Positions 35,452 through 43,215 of a DNA stretch of 64,000 nucleotides are shown here, piece by piece (positions within the stretch are counted from its first letter, which is position 1; each line of letters starts with the position of its first letter). The notes beneath the pieces are model-generated. The model saw nothing but the letters and a program-made list of their open reading frames with translations, had not been told where the DNA came from and made no database searches. Made by a program: the position numbers and the translations under genes. Origin of the DNA: Oleiagrimonas citrea (lineage in GTDB: Bacteria; Pseudomonadota; Gammaproteobacteria; Xanthomonadales; Rhodanobacteraceae); NCBI RefSeq assembly GCF_012395255.1, contig NZ_JAAZQD010000005.1:124001-188000 (forward strand), given 5' to 3'.

Positions 35452-36938
35452 GGGGTGCCTCGGGAGGAGTCGGTGTTCGCCGCGGTCGCGGTGGGGGAGA
35501 CGTTGGAGGGATCATCGGCCGGGCGGTAGCCGCCGCCCAGGGCCTCAATCAGCTGTACGGAGAGGTCGACCTGCTCGGCATGCAGCGCGGCGGCGCTCTG
35601 CTCGGCCGCCAGCAGCTGACGCTGCACGGTCAGCGCCTGCAGGTAGCTGCCGATGCCGGACTTGTAGCGGTCCATGGCCAGCTTCCAGGCCTCGCGCGCG
35701 GCATCCAGGGCGCGCTGCTGCGCGGCGGCCTGCTGCTTGAGCGCCTTGACGCCATCGAGCTTGTCGGCGATGGCGTCGAGCGCGCCGATCAGGGTCTTGT
35801 TGTACTGCGCCACAGCCAGGTCGCGTGCGGCATCGCGGCCGGCGAGGTTGGCGCGCAGGCGGCCTCCCTCGAAGATCGGCAGGCTCACGGCCGGGGCGAC
35901 CTGATAGAACCGTGCGGGCAGCTGGAACAGGTTGTCGCCGCCGCCGGCGGCCAGTCCGGCCAGTGCGCCCAGGCTCAGGTTGGGCAGGAAGCGCGTCTTG
36001 GCGGACTGGATGTCCTTGCTGGCCGCTTCCACGCGCAGCTTCGCGGCGATCACGTCCGGACGGCGCCCCAGCAACTGGGCCGGCAGCGTCGAGGGCAGCG
36101 CTACGGACGCCGGGGACAGCGGCTGCGGGCGTGCGATGTCAAGACCGCGGTCCGGCCCTTTGCCCAGCAGCACGGACAGCGCGTTGCGGGCGGACGTCAC
36201 GCGACGGTCGGCGGCAGCCAGCTGTTGTTCGGTCGTGGCCTGCTCGGCGGTGGACTGCTGCAGCTGCAGGCGGCTGTCGATGCCGGCCTGCACGCGCTGG
36301 TCGGTCAGTTTGCGCACATGGGTGGCGCGTGCGAGCTGCTCGCGGGCCAGGTCCTGTTGCCTGCAGGCATAGCCGAACTGGGCGTAGGCGCGGGCCACGT
36401 TCGCCGACAGCTCCAGGCGCGCGGTCTGGGTGTCGATGGCGGCGGCGCGGGCGCGGCCCACGGCGGCTTCCCAGGCGGCGCGTTCGCCGCCCCACAGGTC
36501 GATGTCCCAATTGAAGCTGAGGTAGCCGTACTTGATCCAGCTGAAGTGACCGCCGATCGGCGCGGGCACCAGCGTCGAGGGCAGGCGCGCGCCGGCCACG
36601 CTGGCGCCGGCGTTCAGGGTCGGCTTGGTGGCGGCCTCGGCGGCACCGGCCTGGGCTTCGGCGGCACGGGCGCGGGCGCGGGCGATGGCCAGGTCCGGGT
36701 TGTTCTTCAGCGCTTCGTCGATCAGGCCGTCCAGTTGCTTGTCGCCCAGCGCGGTCCACCAGTCGGTGGCGGGCCAGTCGTGGGAGACGTCGGCATGACC
36801 GAGGCTGCGCGAAGCGGCCAGCTGGTCGGCCTGCAGCGTCTTGGCGTCCGAATGCAGGCCACCGGTGCTGGCGCAGCCGGCGAGGACGGCGGTCAGGGCA
36901 GCGGTGAGCAGTAGGGGGGTGCGTCGCATGAATTTCAT
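35448..36938 (-). CDS. Outer-membrane efflux lipoprotein (NodT/OprM family)
   Basis: This 496-residue TolC-like channel begins with a lipoprotein signal peptide ending in L-A-G-C, so it is lipid-anchored to the outer membrane. Two OEP repeats are visible: the first around residues 60-250 with WWTALGDKQLDGLIDEAL, the second around 265-470 with LPAQLLGRRPDVIAAKLRV and LPIFEGGRLRANLAGRDAA. It would complete the EmrAB tripartite pump. The ATG at 36938 (MKFMRR) is preferred; MRRTP at 36929 is also possible. It follows the marR gene after about 20 bp and overlaps emrA by 4 bp. Confidence 0.92.
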   Translation of the reverse strand: MKFMRRTPLLLTAALTAVLAGCASTGGLHSDAKTLQADQLAASRSLGHADVSHDWPATDWWTALGDKQLDGLIDEALKNNPDLAIARARARAAEAQAGAAEAATKPTLNAGASVAGARLPSTLVPAPIGGHFSWIKYGYLSFNWDIDLWGGERAAWEAAVGRARAAAIDTQTARLELSANVARAYAQFGYACRQQDLAREQLARATHVRKLTDQRVQAGIDSRLQLQQSTAEQATTEQQLAAADRRVTSARNALSVLLGKGPDRGLDIARPQPLSPASVALPSTLPAQLLGRRPDVIAAKLRVEAASKDIQSAKTRFLPNLSLGALAGLAAGGGDNLFQLPARFYQVAPAVSLPIFEGGRLRANLAGRDAARDLAVAQYNKTLIGALDAIADKLDGVKALKQQAAAQQRALDAAREAWKLAMDRYKSGIGSYLQALTVQRQLLAAEQSAAALHAEQVDLSVQLIEALGGGYRPADDPSNVSPTATAANTDSSRGTP

Positions 36939-36957
36939 TGCCTGGGCAGAATTTGAT

Positions 36958-37416
36958 TCATTCCGCGGCGCGCAGGGCCGCAAGAACGCGTTCGAGGGAG
37001 TCCATCAATTGCGCACGCTCGTCCGGCGAGAGTTCCTGTTGGGCGCGCTCCAGCGTGCGTTCGTGCGCCTTGGCGATGTGTCGCCAGGTGGCCATGCCGG
37101 CGTCGGTGACGGCGATGCGCATCGAACGTCGATCCTGTTCATGCGGTTGCCGGCGCACATAGCCCTTGGTTTCCAGCTGATCGATCACGCGGGTCATGGC
37201 GCCGGCGTCGTGATCGACGGCGCGGGCCAGTTCGCCGGCGCACATCGGGCCGTCCAGGGCCAGGCGCTTGAGGGCCAGGAACTGGGTGAAGCGCAGGTCC
37301 ACGCCTTCGGTTTGCAGTTCGGCTTCGAGCGCGCGGACCAGCTCGGTGCGGATCATGCTGATCAGCAGGCCGAAGCTGAGATCGTGCGTTTCGGCTGGGT
37401 TCGTGGGCTTTTCCAT
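36958..37416 (-). CDS. MarR-family repressor of the efflux operon
   Basis: This 152-residue winged-helix regulator shows the MarR layout. FTQFLALKRLALDGPMCAGELARAV covers helix 2 to the recognition helix region, VTRVIDQLETKGYVRR-like sequence forms the reading head, and EQDRRSMRIAVTDAG is the wing motif. It is first in the operon and so probably represses itself and the pump genes until a ligand binds. The ATG at 37416 is chosen because the upstream ATG at 37425 overlaps the best -10 hexamer. If the promoter call is right, the transcript would be nearly leaderless. Confidence 0.9.
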   Translation of the reverse strand: MEKPTNPAETHDLSFGLLISMIRTELVRALEAELQTEGVDLRFTQFLALKRLALDGPMCAGELARAVDHDAGAMTRVIDQLETKGYVRRQPHEQDRRSMRIAVTDAGMATWRHIAKAHERTLERAQQELSPDERAQLMDSLERVLAALRAAE

Positions 37417-37423
37417 GCCGCAC

Positions 37424-37460
37424 ATAATATAGTCGCATTTATAATTGTCAAGGCAACTAT
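37424..37460 (-). promoter_or_regulatory. marR-emr promoter with MarR-type palindromic operator
   Basis: On the minus strand TTGACA (plus positions 37446-37451) is followed after 16 bases by TATTAT (37424-37429), a strong sigma-70 promoter. The 20-bp imperfect palindrome ATA(A/G)TTG-N6-CAACTAT spans 37441-37460 and overlaps the -35, which is typical of a MarR autoregulatory operator. The site stands out as AT-rich in GC-rich DNA. Confidence 0.7.
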
Positions 37461-37515
37461 ATGGGTGGCAGCTATATGCCGGGTCGCATCGAACGGCACG
37501 ATGCGAGATGCGGGC

Positions 37516-37560
37516 TTGCGATGATGGGGACAGGACTTTATATTAGAACTATTGAATATA
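37516..37560 (+). promoter_or_regulatory. Promoter and BigR-box-like palindrome of the persulfide dioxygenase gene
   Basis: TTGCGA (37516-37521), 17 bases, then TATATT (37539-37544) form a plausible promoter for the gene at 37654. The inverted repeat TATATT-N10-AATATA (37539-37560) covers the -10 and the likely transcription start. BigR-type ArsR repressors bind AT-rich palindromes of this kind in front of beta-lactamase-like hydrolase genes in Xylella and Agrobacterium. No bigR gene is present next to it here. Confidence 0.55.
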
Positions 37561-37653
37561 ACGACGGGTCCCGTCGTTCCGCGTATCGTGCGGCAGATTC
37601 GGTGGCGAAGTTTCGTCCCGCGTTGCCGTTATCAACAATGAGGAGGCAGGCGC

Positions 37654-38529
37654 ATGAGCAAGCATCCCGAGGTGAAGGCCTTTTTCGATGACCCCAGCAA
37701 CACGTTCAGCTACGTGGTGTGGGATCCGGACACCTTGCGTGCGGCCATCATCGACAGCGTGCTGGACTACGATCCCGCATCCGGTACGACCCGTTGCGAT
37801 GGCGCCGACCGCATCATCGCGTTCGTGCGCGAGAAGGGCCTGGAGTGCGAGTGGATCATCGATACCCACGTGCATGCCGATCATCTGTCCGCCGCTCCGT
37901 ACCTGAAGGAGGCGCTGGGCGGCAAGCTCGGCATCGGCGAGCACATCACCACGGTGCAGAACACTTTCGGCAAGCTGTTCAACGCCGGCACGGCGTTCGC
38001 GCGCGACGGCAGCCAGTTCGACCATCTGTTCCGCGACGGCGAGACCTACCGTGTCGGCAACATCGAGGCCGTCGCCATGCACACGCCGGGTCACACGCCG
38101 GCCTGCATGACGCATGTGATCGGCGACGCGGCGTTCGTGGGCGACACCATCTTCATGCCGGACTACGGCACGGCGCGCTGCGATTTTCCCGGTGGCGATG
38201 CGCACACGCTCTACCACTCGATCCAGCGCCTGTTCGCATTGCCGGATGCCACGCGCGTGTTTCTGTGCCACGACTACAAGGCCCCAGGACGCGAGGAATT
38301 CGTATACGAGACCAGCATCGGCGAGCAGAAGCGCGCCAATGTGCATGTACACACGGGGGTGTCCGAGGACGCGTTCGTGACCATGCGCGAGGCGCGCGAT
38401 GCGAAGCTTTCCATGCCGACGCTGATCCTTCCTTCCGTGCAGGTGAACATGCGCGCGGGGCAGCTTCCGCCGGCCGAGGACAACGGTGTGCGTTACCTGA
38501 AGATCCCGCTCAACCAGTTTTCCGGTTGA
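37654..38529 (+). CDS. blh: Persulfide dioxygenase / Blh-type metallo-beta-lactamase-fold hydrolase
   Basis: This 291-residue enzyme resembles Blh/ETHE1-type persulfide dioxygenases, which oxidise glutathione persulfide to sulfite during sulfide detoxification. The metal motif HxHxDH is HVHADH at residues 72-77, PGHTPAC gives the next histidine, and GDTIF the aspartate. The C-terminal extension (VNMRAGQLPPAEDNGVRYLK) is typical of Blh rather than glyoxalase II. AGGAGG (37641-37646) lies seven bases before the ATG. The following TauE/SafE gene would export the sulfite produced, which matches the bigR-blh operon logic. Regulation is likely through the palindrome over the -10. Confidence 0.88.
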   Translation: MSKHPEVKAFFDDPSNTFSYVVWDPDTLRAAIIDSVLDYDPASGTTRCDGADRIIAFVREKGLECEWIIDTHVHADHLSAAPYLKEALGGKLGIGEHITTVQNTFGKLFNAGTAFARDGSQFDHLFRDGETYRVGNIEAVAMHTPGHTPACMTHVIGDAAFVGDTIFMPDYGTARCDFPGGDAHTLYHSIQRLFALPDATRVFLCHDYKAPGREEFVYETSIGEQKRANVHVHTGVSEDAFVTMREARDAKLSMPTLILPSVQVNMRAGQLPPAEDNGVRYLKIPLNQFSG

Positions 38530-38724
38530 GCGCGGTCGATACGAAATCGTCGGTGTCGAGGCGGATCGCATGAGGGCGATTCGGGCGCGCCGGCGGGGCA
38601 TCTCTCCGTCGTGGGTGCGACGGTTCATCGAAGACTTGCCGTCCAGCAAGCGAACAGCGGGCGAGCGTGCGACGTCATCCGCGGGTGCAGTGCGCCGTGG
38701 ACGACGTGAAAAAGGAAACCGAAC

Positions 38725-39498
38725 ATGATCCCTTCCGTGGATATCGTTGCCGTGCTCTGCGGCACTCTGGTGGGCTTCTCGCTGGCGCTGATCGGCGGCG
38801 GCGGCTCGATTCTGGCCGTGCCGCTGCTGTTGTACGTGGTCGGCGTGCGTGATGCGCATCTGGCCATCGGCACCAGCGCGCTGGCGGTGGCGGTCAATGC
38901 CTTCGCCAATCTGATTCCCCACGCGCGAGCCGGTCACGTGCGCTGGAAGGCGGCCTTCGTGTTCGCGCCGGCGGGCGTGGTCGGCGCGGTGCTTGGGTCG
39001 AGCATCGGCAAGGTCGTGGACGGTCAGCGGCTGCTGTTCCTGTTCGCCCTGCTGATGCTGGTGGTGGCCTTCCTGATGATCCGCGGTCGGCGCAATGGCG
39101 CGGGCGGTACCGAGCCGAAGCCGCACATGTATCCGCGTCTGGGCGCCGTGGGTGTCGGCGCGGGCGCGCTGTCGGGATTCTTCGGCATCGGCGGCGGCTT
39201 CCTGATCGTGCCCGGTCTGATGTTCGCCAGCGGCATGGAGATCATCTACGCCGTGGGCACGTCCCTGTTTGCGGTGGGCACATTTGGTCTGACTACGGCG
39301 ATCAACTACGCGGCATCGGGCATGATCGAGTGGGGCGTGGCGTTGGAGTTCATCGCCGGAGGCATCCTCGGCGGCTGGCTCGGCGTGCTCGGGGCGAAGC
39401 GGCTGGCGCGCACGCGCGGTGCGCTGAATCTGATCTTCGCGGTGGCCATTGTCGCGGTGGCGTGCCTGATGTTGTGGAAGAGCGCCAAGGCCTTCTGA
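38725..39498 (+). CDS. TauE/SafE-family sulfite/anion exporter
   Basis: This 257-residue inner-membrane protein has about eight helices in two related halves. Each half starts with a glycine-rich segment (SLALIGGGGSILAVPLLLY near residue 18 and GFFGIGGGFLIVPGL near residue 153), the hallmark of TauE/SafE. Paired with the persulfide dioxygenase it probably exports sulfite or thiosulfate (inference from the bigR-type operon). The gap of 195 bp from the upstream gene has no terminator and AAAAAGGAAA precedes the ATG, so co-transcription is plausible. Confidence 0.87.
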   Translation: MIPSVDIVAVLCGTLVGFSLALIGGGGSILAVPLLLYVVGVRDAHLAIGTSALAVAVNAFANLIPHARAGHVRWKAAFVFAPAGVVGAVLGSSIGKVVDGQRLLFLFALLMLVVAFLMIRGRRNGAGGTEPKPHMYPRLGAVGVGAGALSGFFGIGGGFLIVPGLMFASGMEIIYAVGTSLFAVGTFGLTTAINYAASGMIEWGVALEFIAGGILGGWLGVLGAKRLARTRGALNLIFAVAIVAVACLMLWKSAKAF

Positions 39499-39524
39499 AC
39501 AGCGCGTGCATCAACGCGGACCGG

Positions 39525-40019
39525 CTACCACGCGGCAGTGTCCGGACCGCCCTTGAATGGTCCGCGGATGTCGGCGGTGATCCAGCCGCCGTAGTAATCG
39601 CCAGGCTGCGCCTCGACCTGCTCCCCATCGACAAAGCAGGCGTCCATGCGGCCCGGATAGAAGGCGAGGTAATGCGCGAGGGTCCGAAAAGCGCGTGATG
39701 GCTCCGGGTAGCTCCATGCCGCGTGTTCGGCGATACGGTCGCCGACCTTCACGTTCCAGTAGAACGCCAGCCCCTTGAACTCGCAAAGCGATTGGCCGTG
39801 CGTGGGACGTATATGGGCGGCGATGACGTCCTCGGCAGGCAGGTAGTAGGTCGGCGGGTGACTGGTTTCCAGCACACGGTAACCGCGAATGCTGTCGGCG
39901 ATGACGACACCGGCAAACACGACCTGAAGATGCGCCTGCACCGGCTCGATGCGCGGCGGGCGCGGGTAGTCCCAGACCGATTCGGTCTTCGTGACCGTTG
40001 CGGCGGTGGTCTCATCCAT
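39525..40019 (-). CDS. DUF427 domain protein
   Basis: This 164-residue soluble protein has the DUF427 pattern: VWDYPRPPRIEP at the start, VFAGVVIADS, RVLETSHPPTYYLPAEDV, CEFKGLAFYWNV, AAWSYPEPS and the end block CFVDGEQVEAQPGDYYGGWIT. The fold is known from structures, but no function is established. The ATG at 40019 is chosen because upstream sequence lacks family similarity. A perfect 22-bp palindrome lies about 110 bp upstream and may regulate it. Confidence 0.85.
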   Translation of the reverse strand: MDETTAATVTKTESVWDYPRPPRIEPVQAHLQVVFAGVVIADSIRGYRVLETSHPPTYYLPAEDVIAAHIRPTHGQSLCEFKGLAFYWNVKVGDRIAEHAAWSYPEPSRAFRTLAHYLAFYPGRMDACFVDGEQVEAQPGDYYGGWITADIRGPFKGGPDTAAW

Positions 40020-40128
40020 GGCGGCTCTCCCGACTTTTCCCTGACGGTGGACACTGCAGTGCCGAGCGATGCGTGCGGCCCTACATGCATCCATACGCGG
40101 CCGGCAGTCCCAAGGATGCACGAAAGGC

Positions 40129-40150
40129 GACGCAAAATGTGATTTGCGTC
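40129..40150. promoter_or_regulatory. Perfect 22-bp palindrome, candidate operator
   Basis: GACGCAAA (40129-40136), six bases, TTTGCGTC (40143-40150): perfect 8-bp arms. It lies in the 166-bp gap upstream of the DUF427 gene and downstream of the DUF1801 gene. The minus strand carries TTGACG overlapping its right arm, but no matching -10 was found. The size suits a dimeric DNA-binding protein; the binder is unknown. Confidence 0.5.
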
Positions 40151-40185
40151 AACATTATGCAGGCCGTGGCGGGTATCTCGGCGCG

Positions 40186-40629
40186 TCAGCAACCGTGGGG
40201 CGCGGTGCGGATGCCGCCGTGACGCCGGCCGATTTCGGTGAAGGCGCCGGCGATCAGGGCCTCGAGTGCCGCCAGGTCGACCTGGTCGAGGCGGCGGACG
40301 TAGAGGCAGGATTTCCCGCGGCGGTGTCTGCCGAGTCGTTCGAGTAGCGCCTCCTGGCCGGGAAAGTCCGCCATCAGATAGATGCTGATTGCATCTTTGC
40401 GGGGGGCGAAGCCCGTGGCGAGGAAATCGCCTTCGCGTCCGGACGCGTAGCGGTAGTGATAGCTGCCGAAACCGATCATGCCGGGCCCCCACATCACCGG
40501 ATCGTGACCGGTGATGCGGCTGAAGATCGCCAGCAGGTCACGACATTCCGCGCGGCGGTGCTCATCCGTCACGGAAGCGAGGAAATCGTCGACCGGGATG
40601 TGTGTGGGACGGTTCTTGTTGGTAGTCAT
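40186..40629 (-). CDS. DUF1801 (YdhG-like) domain protein
   Basis: This 147-residue protein matches the DUF1801 pattern: DDFLASVTDEHRRAECRDLLAIFSRITG, then PVMWGPGMIGFGSYHYRYASGREGD, then KDAISIYLMADF and GKSCLYVRRLDQVDLAALEALI. The function of the family is not established. It is followed upstream on the same strand by a DUF2165 membrane protein gene at 12 bp, so the two are probably co-transcribed. Confidence 0.85.
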   Translation of the reverse strand: MTTNKNRPTHIPVDDFLASVTDEHRRAECRDLLAIFSRITGHDPVMWGPGMIGFGSYHYRYASGREGDFLATGFAPRKDAISIYLMADFPGQEALLERLGRHRRGKSCLYVRRLDQVDLAALEALIAGAFTEIGRRHGGIRTAPHGC

Positions 40630-40641
40630 CGGGTGGTGCGT

Positions 40642-41130
40642 TCAGTCGTCCGCGTGCTGGACGAAAAGAAGGATGAGTCCTGCGGTGACGGCATACACGA
40701 AGGCGTCCTTGAAGGAGCCGTCGCCGATCTGGGTCTGCCACATCTGGAACCACGCGCCGCCGAGCACGATGAAGCCACCGAACCAGACCACCATCGCCAT
40801 GCCCGGTCCCAGCACGGCGTATTTTTTGGCGCTGTTGAAGCCGATGGCGGGCTGGCCGCGCGCGGCCCACAGGTCCCATGCTCCCTTCAGCGAGAGCGCA
40901 CCGACCAGGAATTCACCGCAGAGGATCAGCACGAAGACCAGACTGGCCCACATCGGTCCCGACAGCACCGGTGCAATGTGGTGCGGGTAGATCGCATGGT
41001 CCTGCATGCCGATCACATAGGAGATGGCGCCGACGCCTGCATGCCAGTTGGCCAGATTGCCGGCGACGTAGAGCCAGCCCTGCAGGCCGACGAAGGCGAC
41101 GAGAACGAGCTTCAGATAGCGGATGGCCAT
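40642..41130 (-). CDS. DUF2165-family small membrane protein
   Basis: This 162-residue polytopic protein has four hydrophobic helices (about 5-25, 60-82, 105-128, 138-158) and resembles DUF2165 proteins of unknown function. AGGAGCG lies shortly before the ATG at 41130. It precedes the DUF1801 gene by 12 bp on the same strand. Confidence 0.8.
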   Translation of the reverse strand: MAIRYLKLVLVAFVGLQGWLYVAGNLANWHAGVGAISYVIGMQDHAIYPHHIAPVLSGPMWASLVFVLILCGEFLVGALSLKGAWDLWAARGQPAIGFNSAKKYAVLGPGMAMVVWFGGFIVLGGAWFQMWQTQIGDGSFKDAFVYAVTAGLILLFVQHADD

Positions 41131-41360
41131 GATGCGCTCCTGTGTTGGATCGAACGACGGGAAATCGGACCAAAGTTGCGCGAACCGGAGGTTCGGCAGC
41201 CGGCATGCGGCGGCGGTCGAGCCGAGCGATGCATGCCGCGGACATGCCCCGCATCGAGGTATAGAGCGTGTCGTGCGCCGCGGCAAGCGCTGGCCGTTCG
41301 GCCATGCGGCCTAGCAAGGAAGTCGGAATCGGTGTGCGGAACAGCCCGCTGTGCGACGGC

Positions 41361-41834
41361 TCAGCGCGAGTCGGACAGCCGTTTGGTCATGAACACGCTG
41401 TTCGGGTCCGGCCGGTAGGCGGCGAATGGCGGGCAGGGCGTGAAGCCGTGACGTGCGTACAGCGCACGCGCGGGCAGGAAGAAATCCATCGAGCCGGTTT
41501 CGAGGCTGAGCCGGGTGTAGCCGCGGCGCCGGGCTTCCTGTTCGATGTGCTGCAGCAGCATCGAACCGACGCCCTGTCCGCGGCAGGCTGCGTCGATGCG
41601 CATGGACTTGATCTCTCCGTGCTCGGCGTCCAGCGCCTTCAATGCGCCGCAACCGATCAGCCGGCCGTTGCGATGGGCGGTCCAGAAGGTGATGTCCGGT
41701 GCGCGCAGGCTGTCCAGATCCAGCGCGTGCTTGCTTTCCGGCGGCGACACCGCGCGCATGTCGCGCAGGTGCTCATCGAGGAGGCAAGCCACGTCCGGGC
41801 CGAGGCGGGTGTCGATGCGGATATCGGGAAGCAT
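41361..41834 (-). CDS. GNAT-family N-acetyltransferase
   Basis: This 157-residue acetyltransferase has the acetyl-CoA motif CRGQGVGSMLL near residue 84, preceded by the strand EIKSMRIDAA and followed by LSLETG and ALYARHGFTPC. It resembles the YafP/PhnO-like group of small GNAT proteins, but the substrate cannot be read from sequence. It stands alone on the minus strand between unrelated small genes. Confidence 0.87.
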   Translation of the reverse strand: MLPDIRIDTRLGPDVACLLDEHLRDMRAVSPPESKHALDLDSLRAPDITFWTAHRNGRLIGCGALKALDAEHGEIKSMRIDAACRGQGVGSMLLQHIEQEARRRGYTRLSLETGSMDFFLPARALYARHGFTPCPPFAAYRPDPNSVFMTKRLSDSR

Positions 41835-41870
41835 GGTCGGATTGTGCGTGCGAGGGTGTGGAAGAGCATG

Positions 41871-42455
41871 TCAGGAAGAGCTTGCGGCAAGCCGTTGCTG
41901 CAATGCGCCGATCATTTCTTCCTGACGACGGGCGATCTCCAGCAGTTCGGTGAGTTCGGTTTCGCGGGTCGCGTTGATCTTTTCATGCACCTGCAGAATT
42001 TCCAGCTCGGCGCGGACGTTGACCTCGTAGTCGTTCTTGGCCTGCGCGCGGTCGGCGTCGGCCTGCCGGTTCTGGCTCATCATGATGACCGGCGCCTGCA
42101 GCGCAGCCAGGCACGACAGCGCCAGGTTCAGCAGGATGTACGGATACGGATCGAAGGCCTGCTTGTGCAGCACGAAGCTGTTGAAGACCATCCATGCGGC
42201 GAGGAAGAACAGGAACAGCAGGATGAAGGTCCAGCTGCCGCCGATTTCGGCGATGCGGTCGGACAGGCGCTCGCCGAAGCTCATGCTCTGATCGAATTCC
42301 TTCAGCACATTGCGTGCGATGTGCTTGCGGCGGATGAAGCGTTCGACGATCTCGCGCTCGTCCGCCGGCAGCTTTTCCAGCTCGGTTTCCATCAATGTGC
42401 GCGCGGTCGCCTGTCGGTCGACCCAGGGGCGGGGAATGCGGGGCGTGATGGGCAT
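41871..42455 (-). CDS. DUF1003 membrane protein
   Basis: This 194-residue protein shows the DUF1003 signature. After a basic N-terminus, FGERLSDRIAEIGGSWTFI leads into helix 1 (about 75-92). YPYILLNLALSCLAALQAPVIMMSQNRQ forms helix 2, and a charged coiled coil follows (about 130-185). Members are widespread inner-membrane proteins of unknown function. No operon partner is evident. Confidence 0.88.
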   Translation of the reverse strand: MPITPRIPRPWVDRQATARTLMETELEKLPADEREIVERFIRRKHIARNVLKEFDQSMSFGERLSDRIAEIGGSWTFILLFLFFLAAWMVFNSFVLHKQAFDPYPYILLNLALSCLAALQAPVIMMSQNRQADADRAQAKNDYEVNVRAELEILQVHEKINATRETELTELLEIARRQEEMIGALQQRLAASSS

Positions 42456-42490
42456 GGCGGGCTCCAGACGTCGAGGGCAAGCCGGGGAGT

Positions 42491-43078
42491 CTACTCCGTC
42501 CGGCTTCGAGGCCGCGCGCCGTTGGGTGCGTCGCGGCCGCGTGAAGGCAGGTTCAGCCCGTACAGCAGGATGTCCTCGAAGCGCCCGTTCTTGCGCAGGT
42601 GCTGCGGCAGGCGGCCTTCCTGTTTCATGCCCAGTTTTTCCATGACCCGTGCCGAGCCTGGATTACGCGCCAGGCAGTGGGCGACGAACCGGCTCAGCCC
42701 CCACGCTTCGTGGCCGAACGCGAGAAGGCGCGCGGCGGCTTCGGTGGCGTAGCCCTGGCCCCAGTGCTCGACGCCGATCCAGTAGCCCAGCTCGGCGCGG
42801 GCATCCGGGCGGGACATCCCGTTCAGCGAAACCGTGCCGACCAATCGCGCATCGCGGCGCAGTGTCACGGCGAACACGGCGCGAAGGCGGGCAGCGAAGT
42901 CGGCCGGGTGCTGTGCGATCCAGGCTTCGGCCGCGCCATCCGGGTACGGATGCGGAATGTGCGTGGTGGTGTCGGCGATGCGCGCGTCGCCGGCCAGTCG
43001 CTGCACCGCTTCCGCATCGGCGGCGGCGAACGGGCGAAGCACGAGGCGTTCGGTGGCGAGGGTCGGCTGGCGCGTCAT
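42491..43078 (-). CDS. RimJ/RimL-like GNAT acetyltransferase
   Basis: This 195-residue protein is of the RimJ/RimL group: TERLVLRPFAAADAEAVQRL at the N-terminus, then GYWIGVEHWGQGYATEAAARLL with the acetyl-CoA loop, then NPGSARVMEKLGMKQEGRL at the C-terminus. Members acetylate ribosomal proteins, other N-termini or small molecules; the substrate here is unknown. The last 15 residues are arginine-rich and not part of the domain. Confidence 0.87.
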   Translation of the reverse strand: MTRQPTLATERLVLRPFAAADAEAVQRLAGDARIADTTTHIPHPYPDGAAEAWIAQHPADFAARLRAVFAVTLRRDARLVGTVSLNGMSRPDARAELGYWIGVEHWGQGYATEAAARLLAFGHEAWGLSRFVAHCLARNPGSARVMEKLGMKQEGRLPQHLRKNGRFEDILLYGLNLPSRGRDAPNGARPRSRTE

Positions 43079-43146
43079 GGGCGGTTCGGCACGTTGCAGC
43101 GTTTCATTTGAGCATGTCGGTCATTGGTGCGTCGCATGCCGGGCCA

Positions 43147-43189
43147 GAAAAAAGAACGGGCCGGGCTCGCATGCGCAAGCCCGGCCCGT
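43147..43189 (-). terminator. Rho-independent terminator of the S9 peptidase gene
   Basis: Perfect 12-bp stem ACGGGCCGGGCT (43156-43167) / AGCCCGGCCCGT (43178-43189) with a 10-base loop. On the minus strand it is followed by TTCTTTTTTC. It begins 27 bp after the peptidase stop at 43216. Confidence 0.9.
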
Positions 43190-43215
43190 GCCGTGATTCC
43201 GAATCACCCGGGACG

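Noticed and set aside
38570-38728. Short + strand ORF between the persulfide dioxygenase and TauE/SafE genes
   Set aside because: About 52 residues, arginine-rich, no ribosome-binding site or similarity, and it overlaps the next start by chance.
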